A DNA stretch of 44,719 bases from Phaeospirillum sp. (GCA_030824585.1 JAVBXM010000237.1:1-44719); one strand, 5' to 3'. Counted from the stretch's first letter, positions 16,679 to 26,987 are shown. Made by a program: numbers and translations. The notes: generated by a model not told the origin, from the sequence alone.

Positions 16679-17746
16679 ATGTCCAAGCAAGCTTACCGCT
16701 GGGTGATGACGGGTGTCGGCCAACCCATGGAGAGGCAGGCGTTCGACCCTTTCCCGCCCAGCCACGGCGAAGTGGTGATCGAGATCTCCGGTTGCGGCGT
16801 CTGTCACACCGACCTTGGCTACTACTACGACGGTGTTCGCACCAACCATGCCCTTCCGCTGACGCTAGGCCACGAAATCAGCGGCCGCGTGGTTGCCGTC
16901 GGAGCCGGGGCGCAAAACTGGCTGAACAAGGCGGTGATCGTGCCGGCGATGTTCCATTGCGGCGAGTGCGATCCCTGCAAACGCGGCAAGGGAACCCTGT
17001 GCATCAACGAGAAGATGCCCGGCAACGACATCCATGGCGGCTTCGCGTCCCACATCAAGACGCCCGCCCATGGCCTGCTGGCGGTGGATGAAGCCCGCTT
17101 GGCCAAGGCCGGTCTCAACTTGGCCTCGGTCTCGGTGGTGGCCGACGCAGTCACCACCCCCTTCCAGGCGGTAAGCCAGTCTGGGATCGGCCCGGGCGAC
17201 CTCGCCATCGTCAATGGGGTCGGCGGGGTCGGTGGCTATTGCGTCCAGATCGCCAAGGCCTTCGGCGCAACGGTGATCGCCATCGACGTGGACCCGGTCA
17301 AGCTGGACATGATCGGTCAATATGGCGCCGACCTGATCCTGAATGCCCGCGAGATGGATGGCCGCGAGTTGAAGAAGCGCGTTGCCGCCTTCGCCAAGGA
17401 ACGGGGCCTGCGCCCCATCGAGTGGTTCGTGTTCGAATGCTCGGGCACCAAGGTTGGCCAGGAAACTGCCTTCGGCCTGATGGTCAAGGGATCGACCCTG
17501 GCGGTGGTGGGCTTCACCATGGACAAGGTCGAGATTCGCCTCTCCAACCTGATGGCGCTGCACGGCCGCGCCCTGGGCAACTGGGGCTGCGTCCTGCCCA
17601 ACTACGGGCCGACCCTGGACATGGTCCTGGCGGGTAAGGTGCAGATTCTGCCCTTCGTCGAGGAACACCCGCTGGACCAGATCAACGAGGTGTTCGATGC
17701 CGTCCATCATCGCCGGATCGCCCGGCGCGTCGTATTGGTTCCCTGA
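16679..17746 (+). CDS. had: 6-hydroxycyclohex-1-ene-1-carbonyl-CoA dehydrogenase (Had)
   Basis: A 355-residue zinc alcohol dehydrogenase. The catalytic Cys is in [19 protein letters not shown], the catalytic His-Glu in [11 protein letters not shown], and a four-Cys structural zinc site in [16 protein letters not shown]. The NAD motif is [18 protein letters not shown]. In the class I benzoyl-CoA pathway Had oxidises the hydroxyl placed by Dch, giving the 6-oxo compound cut by Oah; here Oah and Dch are the next two genes, which decides the assignment. ATG 16679 has GAAGGAG upstream. With a methylated ring it would act on the methyl analogue. Confidence 0.9.
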   Translation: MSKQAYRWVMTGVGQPMERQAFDPFPPSHGEVVIEISGCGVCHTDLGYYYDGVRTNHALPLTLGHEISGRVVAVGAGAQNWLNKAVIVPAMFHCGECDPCKRGKGTLCINEKMPGNDIHGGFASHIKTPAHGLLAVDEARLAKAGLNLASVSVVADAVTTPFQAVSQSGIGPGDLAIVNGVGGVGGYCVQIAKAFGATVIAIDVDPVKLDMIGQYGADLILNAREMDGRELKKRVAAFAKERGLRPIEWFVFECSGTKVGQETAFGLMVKGSTLAVVGFTMDKVEIRLSNLMALHGRALGNWGCVLPNYGPTLDMVLAGKVQILPFVEEHPLDQINEVFDAVHHRRIARRVVLVP

Positions 17747-17748
17747 TC

Positions 17749-18858
17749 ATGATCAAAGATATCGTCACCAAAACCGCGCCTTCGCAGTTGGTGGATCATT
17801 CCGCCTGCCCAGCGCCGTCGTCCCCAGGCATCCTCTATGAGAAACACCCGACGGCGGCGGAAGGACTCTTCAACGTCTGGGTCACTATCGACAACCCCAG
17901 GCAGTTCAACAGCTATTCCATCGACATGCTGAAGGCGTTGCAGCAAGCCTTCAGAACCGCCGGCGAGGCCCGCGACGTGGTCGCGGTGGTGCTGACCGGC
18001 GCCGGCAGCAAAGCCTTCTGCACCGGCGGCGACGCCATGGAATTCGCCACCTATTACGCCGGCAATCCCCAGGAATTCCGCAGGTTCATGCGGCTGTTCG
18101 ACGACACCATCTCGGCCATCCTCGCCTGCGACAAACCGGTGATCTGCCGGGTCAACGGGCTGCGTAGCGGCGGCGGCCAGGAGTTGGGCCTAGCGTGCGA
18201 TTTGTCGGTCGCCCAGGATCTAGCGGTGTTCGGCCAGGCTGGCCCCAAGCATGGCGGCGCCATGGTCGGCGGTGCCACCGACTTCCTGCCGGTGATGATC
18301 GGAGCGGAGGAGGCCATGGCCGCCGGTATCCTGTGCGATCCCATCTCGGCCCACAAGGCGCGGCGGTTGGGCATGATCAGTGCGGTGGTTCCGGCGCTGA
18401 AGGTCGACAGCCGCTTCATCCCCAACCCGTCCGTCGTCACTGACCGAGTGGTGGACGAGTTCGGCGAATTCATCCTGGGCGAACCCAAAGCCGGTGGGGA
18501 GATCAAGGCGGCCAAGGAGATCGTGGCCAAGGGCGAGATCGACCTGTCGCGTCTCGACGCCAAGGTTGAGGAGCTGTGCTCCAAATTCCTCCATATGTCG
18601 CCCGAGGCCCTGACCAAGACCTTGGAGGAATTGCGCAAGCCCAAGCTCGACGCCTGGAACCGCAGCAAGGAGGGCAACCGCGCCTGGGCCGCCATCAACA
18701 TGACCACCGAGGCCCATGCCGGATTCAAGGCCTTCGCCGTGGGCAACAAGGAGGTCGGCCGCGAGGTCAACTTCGTGGCTCTGCGCCAGGCCCAGGCCAT
18801 AGGCGCGCCATGGACACCTGACCTGATCGAGGCGTTGATGCCCGGGAGGATTTCATGA
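17749..18858 (+). CDS. oah: 6-oxocyclohex-1-ene-1-carbonyl-CoA hydrolase (Oah)
   Basis: A 369-residue crotonase-family ring-opening hydrolase, longer than ordinary hydratases and close to the known length of Oah. Family landmarks are FNSYSIDMLKALQQAF, AFCTGGDAMEFATYYAG, the Gly-rich loop LRSGGGQELGLACD, and GPKHGGAMVGGATDFLP. The C-terminal extension has the conserved AGFKAFAVGNKEVGREVNFV. It adds two waters to the 6-oxo-enoyl-CoA, hydrating the double bond and breaking the C1-C6 bond to give 3-hydroxypimelyl-CoA or its methyl analogue. The start follows the had stop by two bases; the stop overlaps the dch start (ATGA). Confidence 0.93.
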   Translation: MIKDIVTKTAPSQLVDHSACPAPSSPGILYEKHPTAAEGLFNVWVTIDNPRQFNSYSIDMLKALQQAFRTAGEARDVVAVVLTGAGSKAFCTGGDAMEFATYYAGNPQEFRRFMRLFDDTISAILACDKPVICRVNGLRSGGGQELGLACDLSVAQDLAVFGQAGPKHGGAMVGGATDFLPVMIGAEEAMAAGILCDPISAHKARRLGMISAVVPALKVDSRFIPNPSVVTDRVVDEFGEFILGEPKAGGEIKAAKEIVAKGEIDLSRLDAKVEELCSKFLHMSPEALTKTLEELRKPKLDAWNRSKEGNRAWAAINMTTEAHAGFKAFAVGNKEVGREVNFVALRQAQAIGAPWTPDLIEALMPGRIS

Positions 18859-19625
18859 CCGATACCCCCCTGCAGACTTGGCTTGACCGCGACGGCAGGC
18901 TGCTACGCCTGCGGCTAAATCGGCCCAAGGCCAATATCGTCAACGCCGCCATGATCAAGGCCCTGGACGCCGCCCTGGCTGCGCAGGAGGGCAACAAGGA
19001 CCTGTCCGCCGTCCTGCTGGACCATGCCGGGCCGCATTTCAGCTTCGGCGCCAGCATCGAGGAGCATTTCCCCGACCAGATGGCCGACATGCTGGCGGTC
19101 CTGCACGGACTGCTGAAGCGCATGCTGTTCTATCCTTGCCCCATCCTGGTGGCGGTTCGCGGCCAATGCCTGGGTGGTGGCCTGGAGGTCGCCCTGGCCG
19201 GCAGCATGATTCTGTGCTCTCCCGACGCCAAGCTGGGCCAACCCGAGATCAAGCTGGGAGTCTTCGCCCCCGCCGCCAGTTGCCTGCTGCCCGAGCGGAT
19301 CGGCCCTGCGGCGGCGGAAGACTTGCTTTACACCGGCCGCAGCGTCGGTGCCGACGAAGCGCTACGCATGGGAGTGGTCGACCGCGTTTCTGAAGACCCG
19401 GAGGCAGCCGCACTGGCTTGGTTCGACGAACATTATGCCCCGTTGAGCGCCTGCGCGTTGCGGTTTGCCGTCAAGGCGGCTCGTGGGGCTTTGGCCCACC
19501 GGGTATCACTGCGCCTCGACGAGGTCGAGCGGCTGTGCGGCGTCGATCTCATCAAGACGAAAGACATGATGGAAGGACTCGTGGCGTTCCAGGAAAAGCG
19601 CCCCCCCAAATGGAGCAATTGCTAG
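18855..19625 (+). CDS. dch: Cyclohexa-1,5-diene-1-carbonyl-CoA hydratase (Dch)
   Basis: A 256-residue crotonase of the dienoyl-CoA hydratase branch. Landmarks are LRLNRPKANIVNAAMIKALD, HFSFGASIEEHFPDQM, the loop GQCLGGGLEVALAGSMILCS and LGQPEIKLGVFAPAAS. It adds water to the cyclic diene made by the reductase, giving the 6-hydroxy-1-ene-CoA used by Had. Wide sequence distance from the two ordinary hydratases in the cluster and adjacency to oah and had make the assignment firm. GGAGG lies just before ATG 18855, which overlaps the oah stop. Confidence 0.92.
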   Translation: MTDTPLQTWLDRDGRLLRLRLNRPKANIVNAAMIKALDAALAAQEGNKDLSAVLLDHAGPHFSFGASIEEHFPDQMADMLAVLHGLLKRMLFYPCPILVAVRGQCLGGGLEVALAGSMILCSPDAKLGQPEIKLGVFAPAASCLLPERIGPAAAEDLLYTGRSVGADEALRMGVVDRVSEDPEAAALAWFDEHYAPLSACALRFAVKAARGALAHRVSLRLDEVERLCGVDLIKTKDMMEGLVAFQEKRPPKWSNC

Positions 19626-19629
19626 AGCC

Positions 19630-20049
19630 ATGGCCATCCTTATCACCTATCGAGGGACCACCTATCCGTGGCAATGCGACCATATGGGCCATGTCAACGT
19701 CATGTGGCACGTCTCCAAGTTCGACGAAGCGACATGGCCATTCTTCTCGGCCATGGGGCTGACGCCTTCCTATCTGCGGGGACGTTACGCCATGGCGGCA
19801 GTGCAGCAGAACATTACCTACAGGGCAGAGTTACTAGCGGGCGACATCATCGAAGTCCGCTCCCGGGTTCTGGAGGTGCGCGATAAGGTCATCCGCTATG
19901 TCCACGAGCTTTATCGGATCGAGCCCGAGGCCCTTTGCACAGTCTGCGAGTTGACGACGGTCCATTTCGACCGCGAAACACGCCGTTCCTGTCCTCTCCC
20001 GCCGGAGATTCGAGCTCAGGCGACGCGGTTGATGGATCACGACGCATGA
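19630..20049 (+). CDS. Acyl-CoA thioesterase, 4HBT hot-dog family
   Basis: A 139-residue single hot-dog protein. The active-site helix start is WQCDHMGHVNVMWHVSKFDEA, with the Asp-x-x-Gly-His-Val-Asn pattern of 4-hydroxybenzoyl-CoA thioesterase relatives. It hydrolyses an acyl- or aroyl-CoA. In anaerobic aromatic clusters such enzymes are thought to release CoA from dead-end or excess thioesters. It lies four bases after dch and just before the acetyltransferase gene. The real substrate is unknown. Confidence 0.85.
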   Translation: MAILITYRGTTYPWQCDHMGHVNVMWHVSKFDEATWPFFSAMGLTPSYLRGRYAMAAVQQNITYRAELLAGDIIEVRSRVLEVRDKVIRYVHELYRIEPEALCTVCELTTVHFDRETRRSCPLPPEIRAQATRLMDHDA

Positions 20050-20078
20050 TCCCGGTTTCGCCATGAAAGGATAGGGGT

Positions 20079-22670
20079 TTGTCCATCACCAACCTGACCC
20101 ATCTGCTCGCTCCCCGCACCATCGCCGTGATCGGCGCCTCCGACCAGCCGGGCTCCCTCGGTGCCACGGTGATGCACAATCTTGTGGACGGGCGCTTCGG
20201 TGGCCCGGTGATGCCGGTGGCGGCGGGACGGAGGGCGGTGGCCGGGATACTGGCCTATCCGAATATCGCCTCCCTGCCGGTCGCTCCCGACCTCGCTGTG
20301 ATCTGCACGGCGGGAAGCGACGCCCCGGCCTTGATCGAGCAGCTTGGGCAACGCGGCTGCCGAGCAGCAATCATGATGGAAGCCCCTGGCGACCGTACCA
20401 CCTTCATGGCCGCCTCAAAGTCATGCGGGCTACGCGTTCTGGGCCCCGACAGCCTGGGCCTCATGGTTCCATCCGCCCGGCTGAATGCCAGCCTGGGACA
20501 CGTCCCCGTCCTGCCGGGTCAGATCGCCTTCGTGTCCCAGTCCGGGGCCATGTTCTCCACCATTCTCGACTGGGCCAACACCCGTGGCATCGGCTTTTCC
20601 CATTTCATCAGTCTGGGCGGCGGCGAAGACGTGGATTTCGGCGACATCCTTGACTATTTGGCCAATGACGAAGCAGCCAGGGCCATCCTGCTCTATGTGG
20701 AGGACATCCCCAACCGTCGGGATTTCGTGCCAGCGGCGCGTGCGGCGGCGCGCAACAAGCCGCTGCTGCTGATCAAAGCCAACCGAGCCGACAACAACCG
20801 CCCGATCGGAGCGTTCCTGTCGGAGACCCTCGCCGCGCCGGACGAGGTGTTCGACGCGGTTGCCCGCCGAGCTGGCGCGCTGCGGGTCGATCACATGGAT
20901 GAGCTGTTCGCAGCGGTCGAGACCTTGGCGCGCAACCGCCATATGAAGGGCGAGCGTCTGGGTATCGTGTGCAACGGCGCCGATCTCGCCCTGATGGCGG
21001 CGGACGAAATGGCTCTGATCGGGGCTGGAGAGCCGGCCCGGTTGATAAATCTGGAGACGGCAGCCCAACCCGATCGTTATGGCGCGGCCCTGACCGAACT
21101 GGTCGAAACGTCGAACCTGGACGCGACCTTGGTCATCCATGCCCCCACCGCATTGTCGAACGGCGGCGCTTGCGCCAGGGCGGTCGCGGCCGCTCACCAG
21201 CGGGTCGGAGGTGCATTGCTGACCTGCTGGCTCGGCGGCGAGTCATCAATGACCGCGCGCTCATTGTTCGCCGAGGCGGGATTGCCCAATTACGAGACGA
21301 TCGGCGACGCCATCCGTGGATTCCGGCATCTAGTGGACTTTCACCGCAATCAGGAAATGCTGCTGGAAACGCCGCCGTCCGACATTTTGGAACTGCACTC
21401 CGCCAGACGGAGTGCCCGCGCGATCATCGACCGGGCACTCGATCGCGCCGACGGATTCCTCACCGACCCGGAAACCCGTGAATTGCTGTCCTTCTACGGC
21501 GTCGCCACGGTGGAGAGCGTCCTGGCCGCCACACCAGAGGACGCGGCGCAGGCGGCCACCCGCATGGGCTTTCCCGTCGCCTTGACCTATTCCTCGCCCG
21601 ATGTGCCCCGCAAGTGGGATGTGGGCGGCGTGGCGCTCAACCTTGAGAACGCTGAGGCGGTTCGGACCGCCGCCGAGGCCATCTTCCACCGGGTGGCCTC
21701 AACCTCGCCGGAACTGCGCTTCGACGGCTTCGGAGTGCAGAAAATGGCGCTGCGGCCCCATGCACGCCAGTTGATGATCGGCATCGCTTGCGACCCTCTG
21801 TTTGGGCCGGTGCTGGTATTCGGCGAAGGTGGGCGGGCGGTGGAGGTCATTCGCGACCACGCCCTGGCCTTGCCCCCGCTTAATCGCCCCCTGGCGCGGC
21901 GCCTGATCGCGCAGACCCGTGTTTCGTGGCGCCTGGAGGCCCAAGGCGGCCGTCCGGCGGCCGATCTGGACGCCATAGCCGACGCCCTGGTAAGGGTGTC
22001 GGCTATGCTGTCCGATAATCCAGAGATCATCGCCTGCGACATCAATCCGCTGTTCGCCGATGATCGCGGCGTTCTGGCGGTGGATGCGAGAATCCGGACG
22101 GCCCCTCCGGATCAGTCCGATCTCCGTAGCTTCTCCATCCTGCCTTACCCGGCCGAACTGGAGGAACCTGCGACACTCCGTGATGGCTCGGCCGTGGTGC
22201 TTCGGCCTATTCGCCCCGAGGATGAACAGGCCCATGCAGATCTCGTGAACCGGATGAATGAAACAGATCTTCGTTACCGGTTCTTCGGCACCCCGCAGAG
22301 ATTTGGCCACCACCAACTCGCCCGGCTGACCCAGATCGACTATGACCGGGAGATGGCCTTCATTGCCAGCCGGCCAGTTCCCGGGCAGGGGTGGGAAACC
22401 TTGGGCGTTGTGCGGACGGTCGCCGACCCAGACAACCGCAAGGCTGAGCTTGCGATTTTGGTTCGCTCCGACCTTAAGGGAACTGGGCTGGGCAGCACCT
22501 TGATGACCAAGATCATCCGCCATCACCAGACCCGGAAAACCCACGAGATCGGCGCGCAAATTCTGTCGGATAACACCGCCATGCTGGCGCTGGCGAGAAA
22601 GTGCGGTTTCATTTTGACGCCAAGCGAGGACCCGGAGGTGACGGAATGCCTCCTGGTCCTCGGCGACTGA
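20079..22670 (+). CDS. pat: Pat-type protein lysine acetyltransferase
   Basis: An 863-residue protein with the two-part build of Salmonella Pat: an ADP-forming acyl-CoA synthetase-like region (about 1-690; TIAVIGASDQPGSLGATVM, VLGPDSLGLM, IAFVSQSGAMFSTILDW, then an ATP-grasp-like part) and a C-terminal GNAT domain (about 695-863; VVLRPIRPEDEQAHADLV, TQIDYDREMAFIA, AELAILVRSDLKGTGLGSTLM). Pat enzymes acetylate the catalytic Lys of acyl-CoA synthetases and switch them off. The start is a TTG at 20079 with AGGATAGGGG upstream; the nearby ATG runs into a stop. It ends the plus-strand operon, converging on a second acetyltransferase gene. A genuine ADP-forming acyl-CoA synthetase is less likely because the GNAT half is complete. 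Confidence 0.82.
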   Translation: MSITNLTHLLAPRTIAVIGASDQPGSLGATVMHNLVDGRFGGPVMPVAAGRRAVAGILAYPNIASLPVAPDLAVICTAGSDAPALIEQLGQRGCRAAIMMEAPGDRTTFMAASKSCGLRVLGPDSLGLMVPSARLNASLGHVPVLPGQIAFVSQSGAMFSTILDWANTRGIGFSHFISLGGGEDVDFGDILDYLANDEAARAILLYVEDIPNRRDFVPAARAAARNKPLLLIKANRADNNRPIGAFLSETLAAPDEVFDAVARRAGALRVDHMDELFAAVETLARNRHMKGERLGIVCNGADLALMAADEMALIGAGEPARLINLETAAQPDRYGAALTELVETSNLDATLVIHAPTALSNGGACARAVAAAHQRVGGALLTCWLGGESSMTARSLFAEAGLPNYETIGDAIRGFRHLVDFHRNQEMLLETPPSDILELHSARRSARAIIDRALDRADGFLTDPETRELLSFYGVATVESVLAATPEDAAQAATRMGFPVALTYSSPDVPRKWDVGGVALNLENAEAVRTAAEAIFHRVASTSPELRFDGFGVQKMALRPHARQLMIGIACDPLFGPVLVFGEGGRAVEVIRDHALALPPLNRPLARRLIAQTRVSWRLEAQGGRPAADLDAIADALVRVSAMLSDNPEIIACDINPLFADDRGVLAVDARIRTAPPDQSDLRSFSILPYPAELEEPATLRDGSAVVLRPIRPEDEQAHADLVNRMNETDLRYRFFGTPQRFGHHQLARLTQIDYDREMAFIASRPVPGQGWETLGVVRTVADPDNRKAELAILVRSDLKGTGLGSTLMTKIIRHHQTRKTHEIGAQILSDNTAMLALARKCGFILTPSEDPEVTECLLVLGD

Positions 22671-22676
22671 TAGACT

Positions 22677-23582
22677 TTAGGTGAGCTCTCGGGCGAAGGA
22701 GAGCGCCTCAGTAGGCTGAAAGCCGTTCCGTTCCAGGAACGACAGAAGGCCGTACCCATTCCATGGAACCACGGTTCGGACACGCTCGATACGGAGCGAA
22801 ACCAAATTCTGGAACAGTTGGGTCATTAATGCGGCACCAACGCCATGGCCATCAAATCCAGGGCGGACGCCAATGGTGTCAAGAACAGCGGCCGGACTGG
22901 TTTGACCGAATTCGCCGTAATCCACCCTCGCCATAACAAATCCAACGGCGATTCCATCCTGCTCGGCCACCATCGACACCCGAACCCCGGACTGCTCTAG
23001 AACCTCGGCAAATTTGCGCTTGTAGAAGGCTGATCGATCCAGCCCCATAGCCTTGCGGTCGATGGCGGTCACGGCATTGAAATCGGCCTCGTTCATACTA
23101 CGGACAACGATGGTCGCGTCATCTTCCCGAGCCTCCAGCGATGTAAGGGGGCGCTCCAGCACCACCTGAGGCGAGATGGAGAACTTCGATACAGCGAACA
23201 GACGTACCAGCCCAAGCTGTTCCCAGTGAGCCTGACTGATTATTCGCCGGGCACCGTGCGCCTTGGCCAATGAAGCTATGTCTTCAAGCAACTTAAGGCC
23301 GATTCCCTGGTGTCTGGCATCGGATTCTACGCCCAGGGCGTCGAGGACGGCGACAATCTCTCCACCCCCGAATTCACCTTCAAGAATATGAGCGGAGGCG
23401 AACCCGGCCAGTTTTCCATGGGTCCACGCCCCGATCTGGATGAACCCATCGGATGCCGACTCCTGGGCGCCAAACCGTTTCTCGAAGAAACCACGCCGGG
23501 AACGGCCGCTAATCAGACGGTCACACTCGACAACCTTCTCAAGGTCCTTTGCCGTCAATGCGGCGATCGTGACTTTACTCAT
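22677..23582 (-). CDS. Tandem-GNAT acetyltransferase
   Basis: A 301-residue protein made of two GNAT domains. The first (about 1-150) has ALGVESDARHQGIGLKLLED, the second (about 155-301) has TIGVRPGFDGHGVGAALMTQ, both being the acetyl-CoA pyrophosphate loop (Q/R-x-x-G-x-G/A). ATG 23582 has AGGAGG eight bases upstream and follows bcrD by ten bases, so it is the last gene of the reductase operon. Such acetyltransferases beside benzoyl-CoA reductase genes (BadL in Rhodopseudomonas, as I recall) acetylate the aryl-CoA ligase. A small-molecule substrate is also possible. It nearly touches pat, which is transcribed towards it. Confidence 0.85.
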   Translation of the reverse strand: MSKVTIAALTAKDLEKVVECDRLISGRSRRGFFEKRFGAQESASDGFIQIGAWTHGKLAGFASAHILEGEFGGGEIVAVLDALGVESDARHQGIGLKLLEDIASLAKAHGARRIISQAHWEQLGLVRLFAVSKFSISPQVVLERPLTSLEAREDDATIVVRSMNEADFNAVTAIDRKAMGLDRSAFYKRKFAEVLEQSGVRVSMVAEQDGIAVGFVMARVDYGEFGQTSPAAVLDTIGVRPGFDGHGVGAALMTQLFQNLVSLRIERVRTVVPWNGYGLLSFLERNGFQPTEALSFARELT

Positions 23583-23592
23583 GATATGCCTC

Positions 23593-24432
23593 CTACGCCG
23601 CTTGCCCGAGGCGGGCCAGCTTTTCGTGACGGAAGGCGCCCCACAGCGCGGCGCCGATGGCGCCGGCATAGATGGAGTCCGGATTGGCCACGGCCACCAG
23701 GTTGACCTTCTCCTGCTCGGCCGCTTCGTTCAGCGCGGCGACCAGGCCGGTGTCGAGAGCCAGACCGCCGGTGACCTGGACGATACCTTCGACCGCACCG
23801 ATGGACTTCAGCAGCTTGGCCAGACGCACCGCCATGGACACATGGATGCCCTTGAGGATGTTGGAGGCCGTGATGCCACGCGACACCATGTTGATGACGT
23901 CGGTCTCCGCCAGCACGGCGCAGATCGACGAGACCTTTTCCGGATCGTCGGCCTTCATGGACAGCGAGCCGATCTCGTCCTGAGCGATACCCAGGTAGCG
24001 GGCGATGTTCTCGAGGAACTGGCCCGAGCCCGAGGCGCACTGGCTGGTCATCTTGTAGGACAGCACCTTGCCCGAACCATCCATGCGGATGGCGCGACCG
24101 TTCAGCGCTCCGATATCGAGCACCGCGCGGGCTTCCGGGTTGAGGTACAGGCCGCCACGGCCGTGGGTGGTCATGGAGTAGAAGTGACCGGTGGCGAACT
24201 TCAGGTTCTCGGCATCGCCGGTGGACGCCACATAGGCGACGTCCTTGGCATCGACGCCGGCGGTCTTCAGCATGTGGTCATAGGCTTCGGTGGTCAGCTG
24301 GAAGGGGTCGCGGTTGCGGATACGCGCGGTTTCCTTGCCCAGCCATTCGACCTTGTCGCCGTTGACCTTGAACACGACGGTCTTGATGCAGCCAGAGCCA
24401 ATATCGACGCCGGTGGTGATAAGTTCAGACAT
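23593..24432 (-). CDS. bcrD: Benzoyl-CoA reductase subunit D (ATPase)
   Basis: A 279-residue ASKHA-fold ATPase. It has the phosphate loops VDIGSGCIKTVVFKV and VLDIGALNGRAIRMD, and the cluster-ligand Cys132 in SQCASGSGQFLENIARYLG, the form typical of BcrD. With BcrA it forms the module that couples hydrolysis of two ATP to the transfer of electrons through a bridging [4Fe-4S] cluster to the BC module, driving ring reduction. GGAGGAG lies just before ATG 24432, and bcrA ends 21 bases upstream. The protein is cytoplasmic and oxygen sensitive in known systems. Confidence 0.94.
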   Translation of the reverse strand: MSELITTGVDIGSGCIKTVVFKVNGDKVEWLGKETARIRNRDPFQLTTEAYDHMLKTAGVDAKDVAYVASTGDAENLKFATGHFYSMTTHGRGGLYLNPEARAVLDIGALNGRAIRMDGSGKVLSYKMTSQCASGSGQFLENIARYLGIAQDEIGSLSMKADDPEKVSSICAVLAETDVINMVSRGITASNILKGIHVSMAVRLAKLLKSIGAVEGIVQVTGGLALDTGLVAALNEAAEQEKVNLVAVANPDSIYAGAIGAALWGAFRHEKLARLGQAA

Positions 24433-24453
24433 AAGTGTCTCCTCCCTTCCCGA

Positions 24454-25746
24454 CTAGTTCACGACCGCACGGACGGCGAAGGTAGCTCCGCCTAGCGCAC
24501 CGGTGTAGATCGAGTCCGGGTCGATGTTGATCTGGACGTCGCCGTAGTTTTCCTTGATCAGCTTGCGCAATTCGCGCACCGCCGCCTCGTTCTTGGCGAC
24601 GCCGCCGGTGAAGGTGAACTGGTCCTTGACGCCGCCGGCGCGCGACAGGATGGACATGGCGCGCAAGATGATGGCGCGGTGCAGACCGGCCAGGATGTCT
24701 TCGCGCTTTTCGCCCAGAGCCAGACGGTCACGCAGTTCGGCACCCGCGAACACGGTGCAGGTGGAGTTGATGCGCACCTGCTTGTTGGACTTCATGGCCA
24801 ACGGCCCCAACTCATGCAGGCCCATGTTCATCTCGTCGGCGATGTAGCCCAGATAGCGGCCGCAACCGGCGGCGCAACGGTCGTTCATCTGGAAGTTCTC
24901 GACGATGCCGACGGGATCCACCTGGATGCCCTTGGTGTCCTGGCCGCCGATGTCGAGAACCGTGCGGGTCTCCGGGTACATCATATGGGCGCCCAGGCCG
25001 TGGCACAGGATTTCCGAGCGGATGTGCTCCTTGGGGAAAGGCAGGCGGACGCGGCCGTAGCCGGTGCCGACCACGTAGGTCTCCTCCAGCGGAATGGCGA
25101 GCGCCGACTGCACCGGGGCCAGGATCGAGGAGCCGGTCATGGTGCCCTTTTCCAGGGCGCGGACGAACTTGCCTTCCATGTCGCCGGCCGGCGGACGGTT
25201 TTCCACTTCGATGATCGACTTGTCATAGACGTTGAGGATCAGGTCGAAGCCGAGATTGGCTTCCTTGCACACCGCCTCGCCGTGGCTCATGAACTCGGCG
25301 CCGGCCAGATCGCGGAAGAAGTCGGACTTGCGCTTGACGCCGGGGGCGTACTGGGCGGCCGAGCTCTCGCGCAGACGGCTGAAGGTGCCTTCCAGCGCCT
25401 CGATCACCACCTTCTCGCGGCCGGCGAAGCGCGGGCCCTTGATGTTGGTGATGCAGGTCTGCTCCAGATCCTCGAGCTGTTCGAGGAACTGGACATGGCG
25501 GAAGTTGCGCTCGAGGTCCGACAGGATGTCGTCGACCTTGCCCGACACTTCCGCCACGTTGGACAGAGCGCGGCGGAACAGGGTGAGACGGGTGTCGATC
25601 AGCGCTTCCTGCTTGGAAACGGCGGCGGCGGTGTCGTAGTTGGAGCGCGAATTGGTGATGCCGCGTCCCAGGATCTGGAGGTTCTCATCCATCACCACGG
25701 CTTTGGTGGTGGTGGAGCCCAGATCGATGCCAATGAAACAACGCAT
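24454..25746 (-). CDS. bcrA: Benzoyl-CoA reductase subunit A (ATPase)
   Basis: A 430-residue ASKHA ATPase. Residues 5-16 give [12 protein letters not shown], the first phosphate loop; [12 protein letters not shown] (263-274) is the second. Cys291 and Cys295 are in [20 protein letters not shown], where the ligand to the intersubunit [4Fe-4S] cluster is expected. The long central insert (about 70-230) is normal for BcrA/BadF. It pairs with BcrD as the ATP-driven electron activase. Its start is four bases from the end of bcrC. Confidence 0.95.
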   Translation of the reverse strand: MRCFIGIDLGSTTTKAVVMDENLQILGRGITNSRSNYDTAAAVSKQEALIDTRLTLFRRALSNVAEVSGKVDDILSDLERNFRHVQFLEQLEDLEQTCITNIKGPRFAGREKVVIEALEGTFSRLRESSAAQYAPGVKRKSDFFRDLAGAEFMSHGEAVCKEANLGFDLILNVYDKSIIEVENRPPAGDMEGKFVRALEKGTMTGSSILAPVQSALAIPLEETYVVGTGYGRVRLPFPKEHIRSEILCHGLGAHMMYPETRTVLDIGGQDTKGIQVDPVGIVENFQMNDRCAAGCGRYLGYIADEMNMGLHELGPLAMKSNKQVRINSTCTVFAGAELRDRLALGEKREDILAGLHRAIILRAMSILSRAGGVKDQFTFTGGVAKNEAAVRELRKLIKENYGDVQINIDPDSIYTGALGGATFAVRAVVN

Positions 25747-25750
25747 GATG

Positions 25751-26911
25751 TCAGCTCCACAGCTTGATGGAATCGGCGAACGTGCCAGCTTGCTCGCGGA
25801 TCGGCTGCATCTGGCCCGAATTTTCGGCGTATTTGAAGGCGATGTAGGGGATGCCTGCTTCGGTGAGGGCGTGGCAGACCATTGGACGGTCCAGCAGGGC
25901 GGGGTCGCAAAAGGATGGGGTGGCGTAGATCACACCCTCGGCACCGCAGGCCTTGACCGCATCCACATGGAACTTGCCCTTGACCTTACCGTCGGGCACG
26001 TACTTGCACGAGGTTTCCACCGAGTTTTCAATATAGGTGGTGGCCAGTGCCTTCAGTGGATCACCCTCGGTGAGGACGTCGACCATGAGGAAACGGTTGA
26101 CCAGAGCGTAGTCGTCATCGACCACATAGCAGCCAGCCATCTCGATTGACTTGATCAGGTTGAGCGGCGGCTGCTCGCAGAACGAGCCAAAGATTGCGAC
26201 CCGCACGTTGTCGCGCTTGGGCCGATCCTCGGCGGCGGCGGCGGTAATGTAGTCGCGCAGCATCTGGTTGTGCTCTTCCACATCCATCATCAGGCCGGCC
26301 CGCATCAGCAGGTAGACCTCTGAGGTCGGGGCCAGCCAGGGCTGATTGGCGCGGAAGGCGTAGACCTCGCGCACCAGGCGGCGGTTCTCGTTGTAGAGCC
26401 GGATCGAGTTGCGGATGTCGTCGTCGCTGATCGTGCGGCCGGTGAGATGCTCCAGGCCCTCGCGTAGCTCGACCAGTTCCTGGGTGTAATAGGTGCCGCC
26501 CAGCGAGGCGTCGAAATTCTGCGGGGTGTCAAAGAACTTGGTCCACACATTGGGGAACATCATCTTCCAGATGCCCGACAGGTTGCGGATAACGTCGCAG
26601 ACGAACGGGAAGATCATGCCTTCGACGAAGTCGAGGCGGTTGGTCACCCCCAGTTCGATGGTCGAGCGCGGAATGCGGCAGATGTAGCTCTGGTAATAAG
26701 CATCGCCGTGGATGACTTCCATCTGGTCGCCGCCGCCGAAGATCCCCAGCGGCAAGCAACCGGCAGCATGGATCATTTCGAGCGGAGCGTAGACGGGCAG
26801 GAAGCCGACCACCTTGCGGCTGGGCTTGGCGGCCTTCCACTTGCGGGCATAGTTGAAATCCAGATCCTCAATCATCCGTTCACAACGGCTGACGATATCG
26901 GCGACTGACAT
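25751..26911 (-). CDS. bcrC: Benzoyl-CoA reductase subunit C
   Basis: A 386-residue protein of the HgdB/BcrC family that, with BcrB, carries the iron-sulfur clusters and the aroyl-CoA site where the ring takes two electrons. Features are [47 protein letters not shown] and [20 protein letters not shown], giving conserved Cys for cluster binding. ATG 26911 has GAGGGGTGAGGA in front. It heads the bcrC-bcrA-bcrD-GNAT transcript and has its own operator at 26966-26987. Its partner bcrB is not next to it but 7.9 kb upstream on the same strand. Confidence 0.92.
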   Translation of the reverse strand: MSVADIVSRCERMIEDLDFNYARKWKAAKPSRKVVGFLPVYAPLEMIHAAGCLPLGIFGGGDQMEVIHGDAYYQSYICRIPRSTIELGVTNRLDFVEGMIFPFVCDVIRNLSGIWKMMFPNVWTKFFDTPQNFDASLGGTYYTQELVELREGLEHLTGRTISDDDIRNSIRLYNENRRLVREVYAFRANQPWLAPTSEVYLLMRAGLMMDVEEHNQMLRDYITAAAAEDRPKRDNVRVAIFGSFCEQPPLNLIKSIEMAGCYVVDDDYALVNRFLMVDVLTEGDPLKALATTYIENSVETSCKYVPDGKVKGKFHVDAVKACGAEGVIYATPSFCDPALLDRPMVCHALTEAGIPYIAFKYAENSGQMQPIREQAGTFADSIKLWS

Positions 26912-26965
26912 TCCTCACCCCTCTCATGGCAGTAGAATCCCGAGATCGCCTCGGGTCCGCAGAAT

Positions 26966-26987
26966 ACATACTAGGTGGTCGGTATGT
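26966..26987. promoter_or_regulatory. TetR operator 2 (ATAC-N10-GTAT), bcrC promoter
   Basis: A 22-bp palindrome beginning ACATACTAGG and ending TCGGTATGT on the plus strand, with ATAC and GTAT separated by exactly ten bases. It is 55 bases before the bcrC start. On the minus strand a -10-like TAGTAT/TATGTA overlaps it, but no good -35 box lies 16-18 bases away, unlike at the other two operators. The promoter may need an activator, or bcrC may also be read from the operon upstream. Confidence 0.85.

Noticed and set aside
20079-22670. ADP-forming acetyl-CoA synthetase as an energy-conserving step
   Set aside because: The complete C-terminal GNAT domain and overall length are those of Pat-type protein acetyltransferases.
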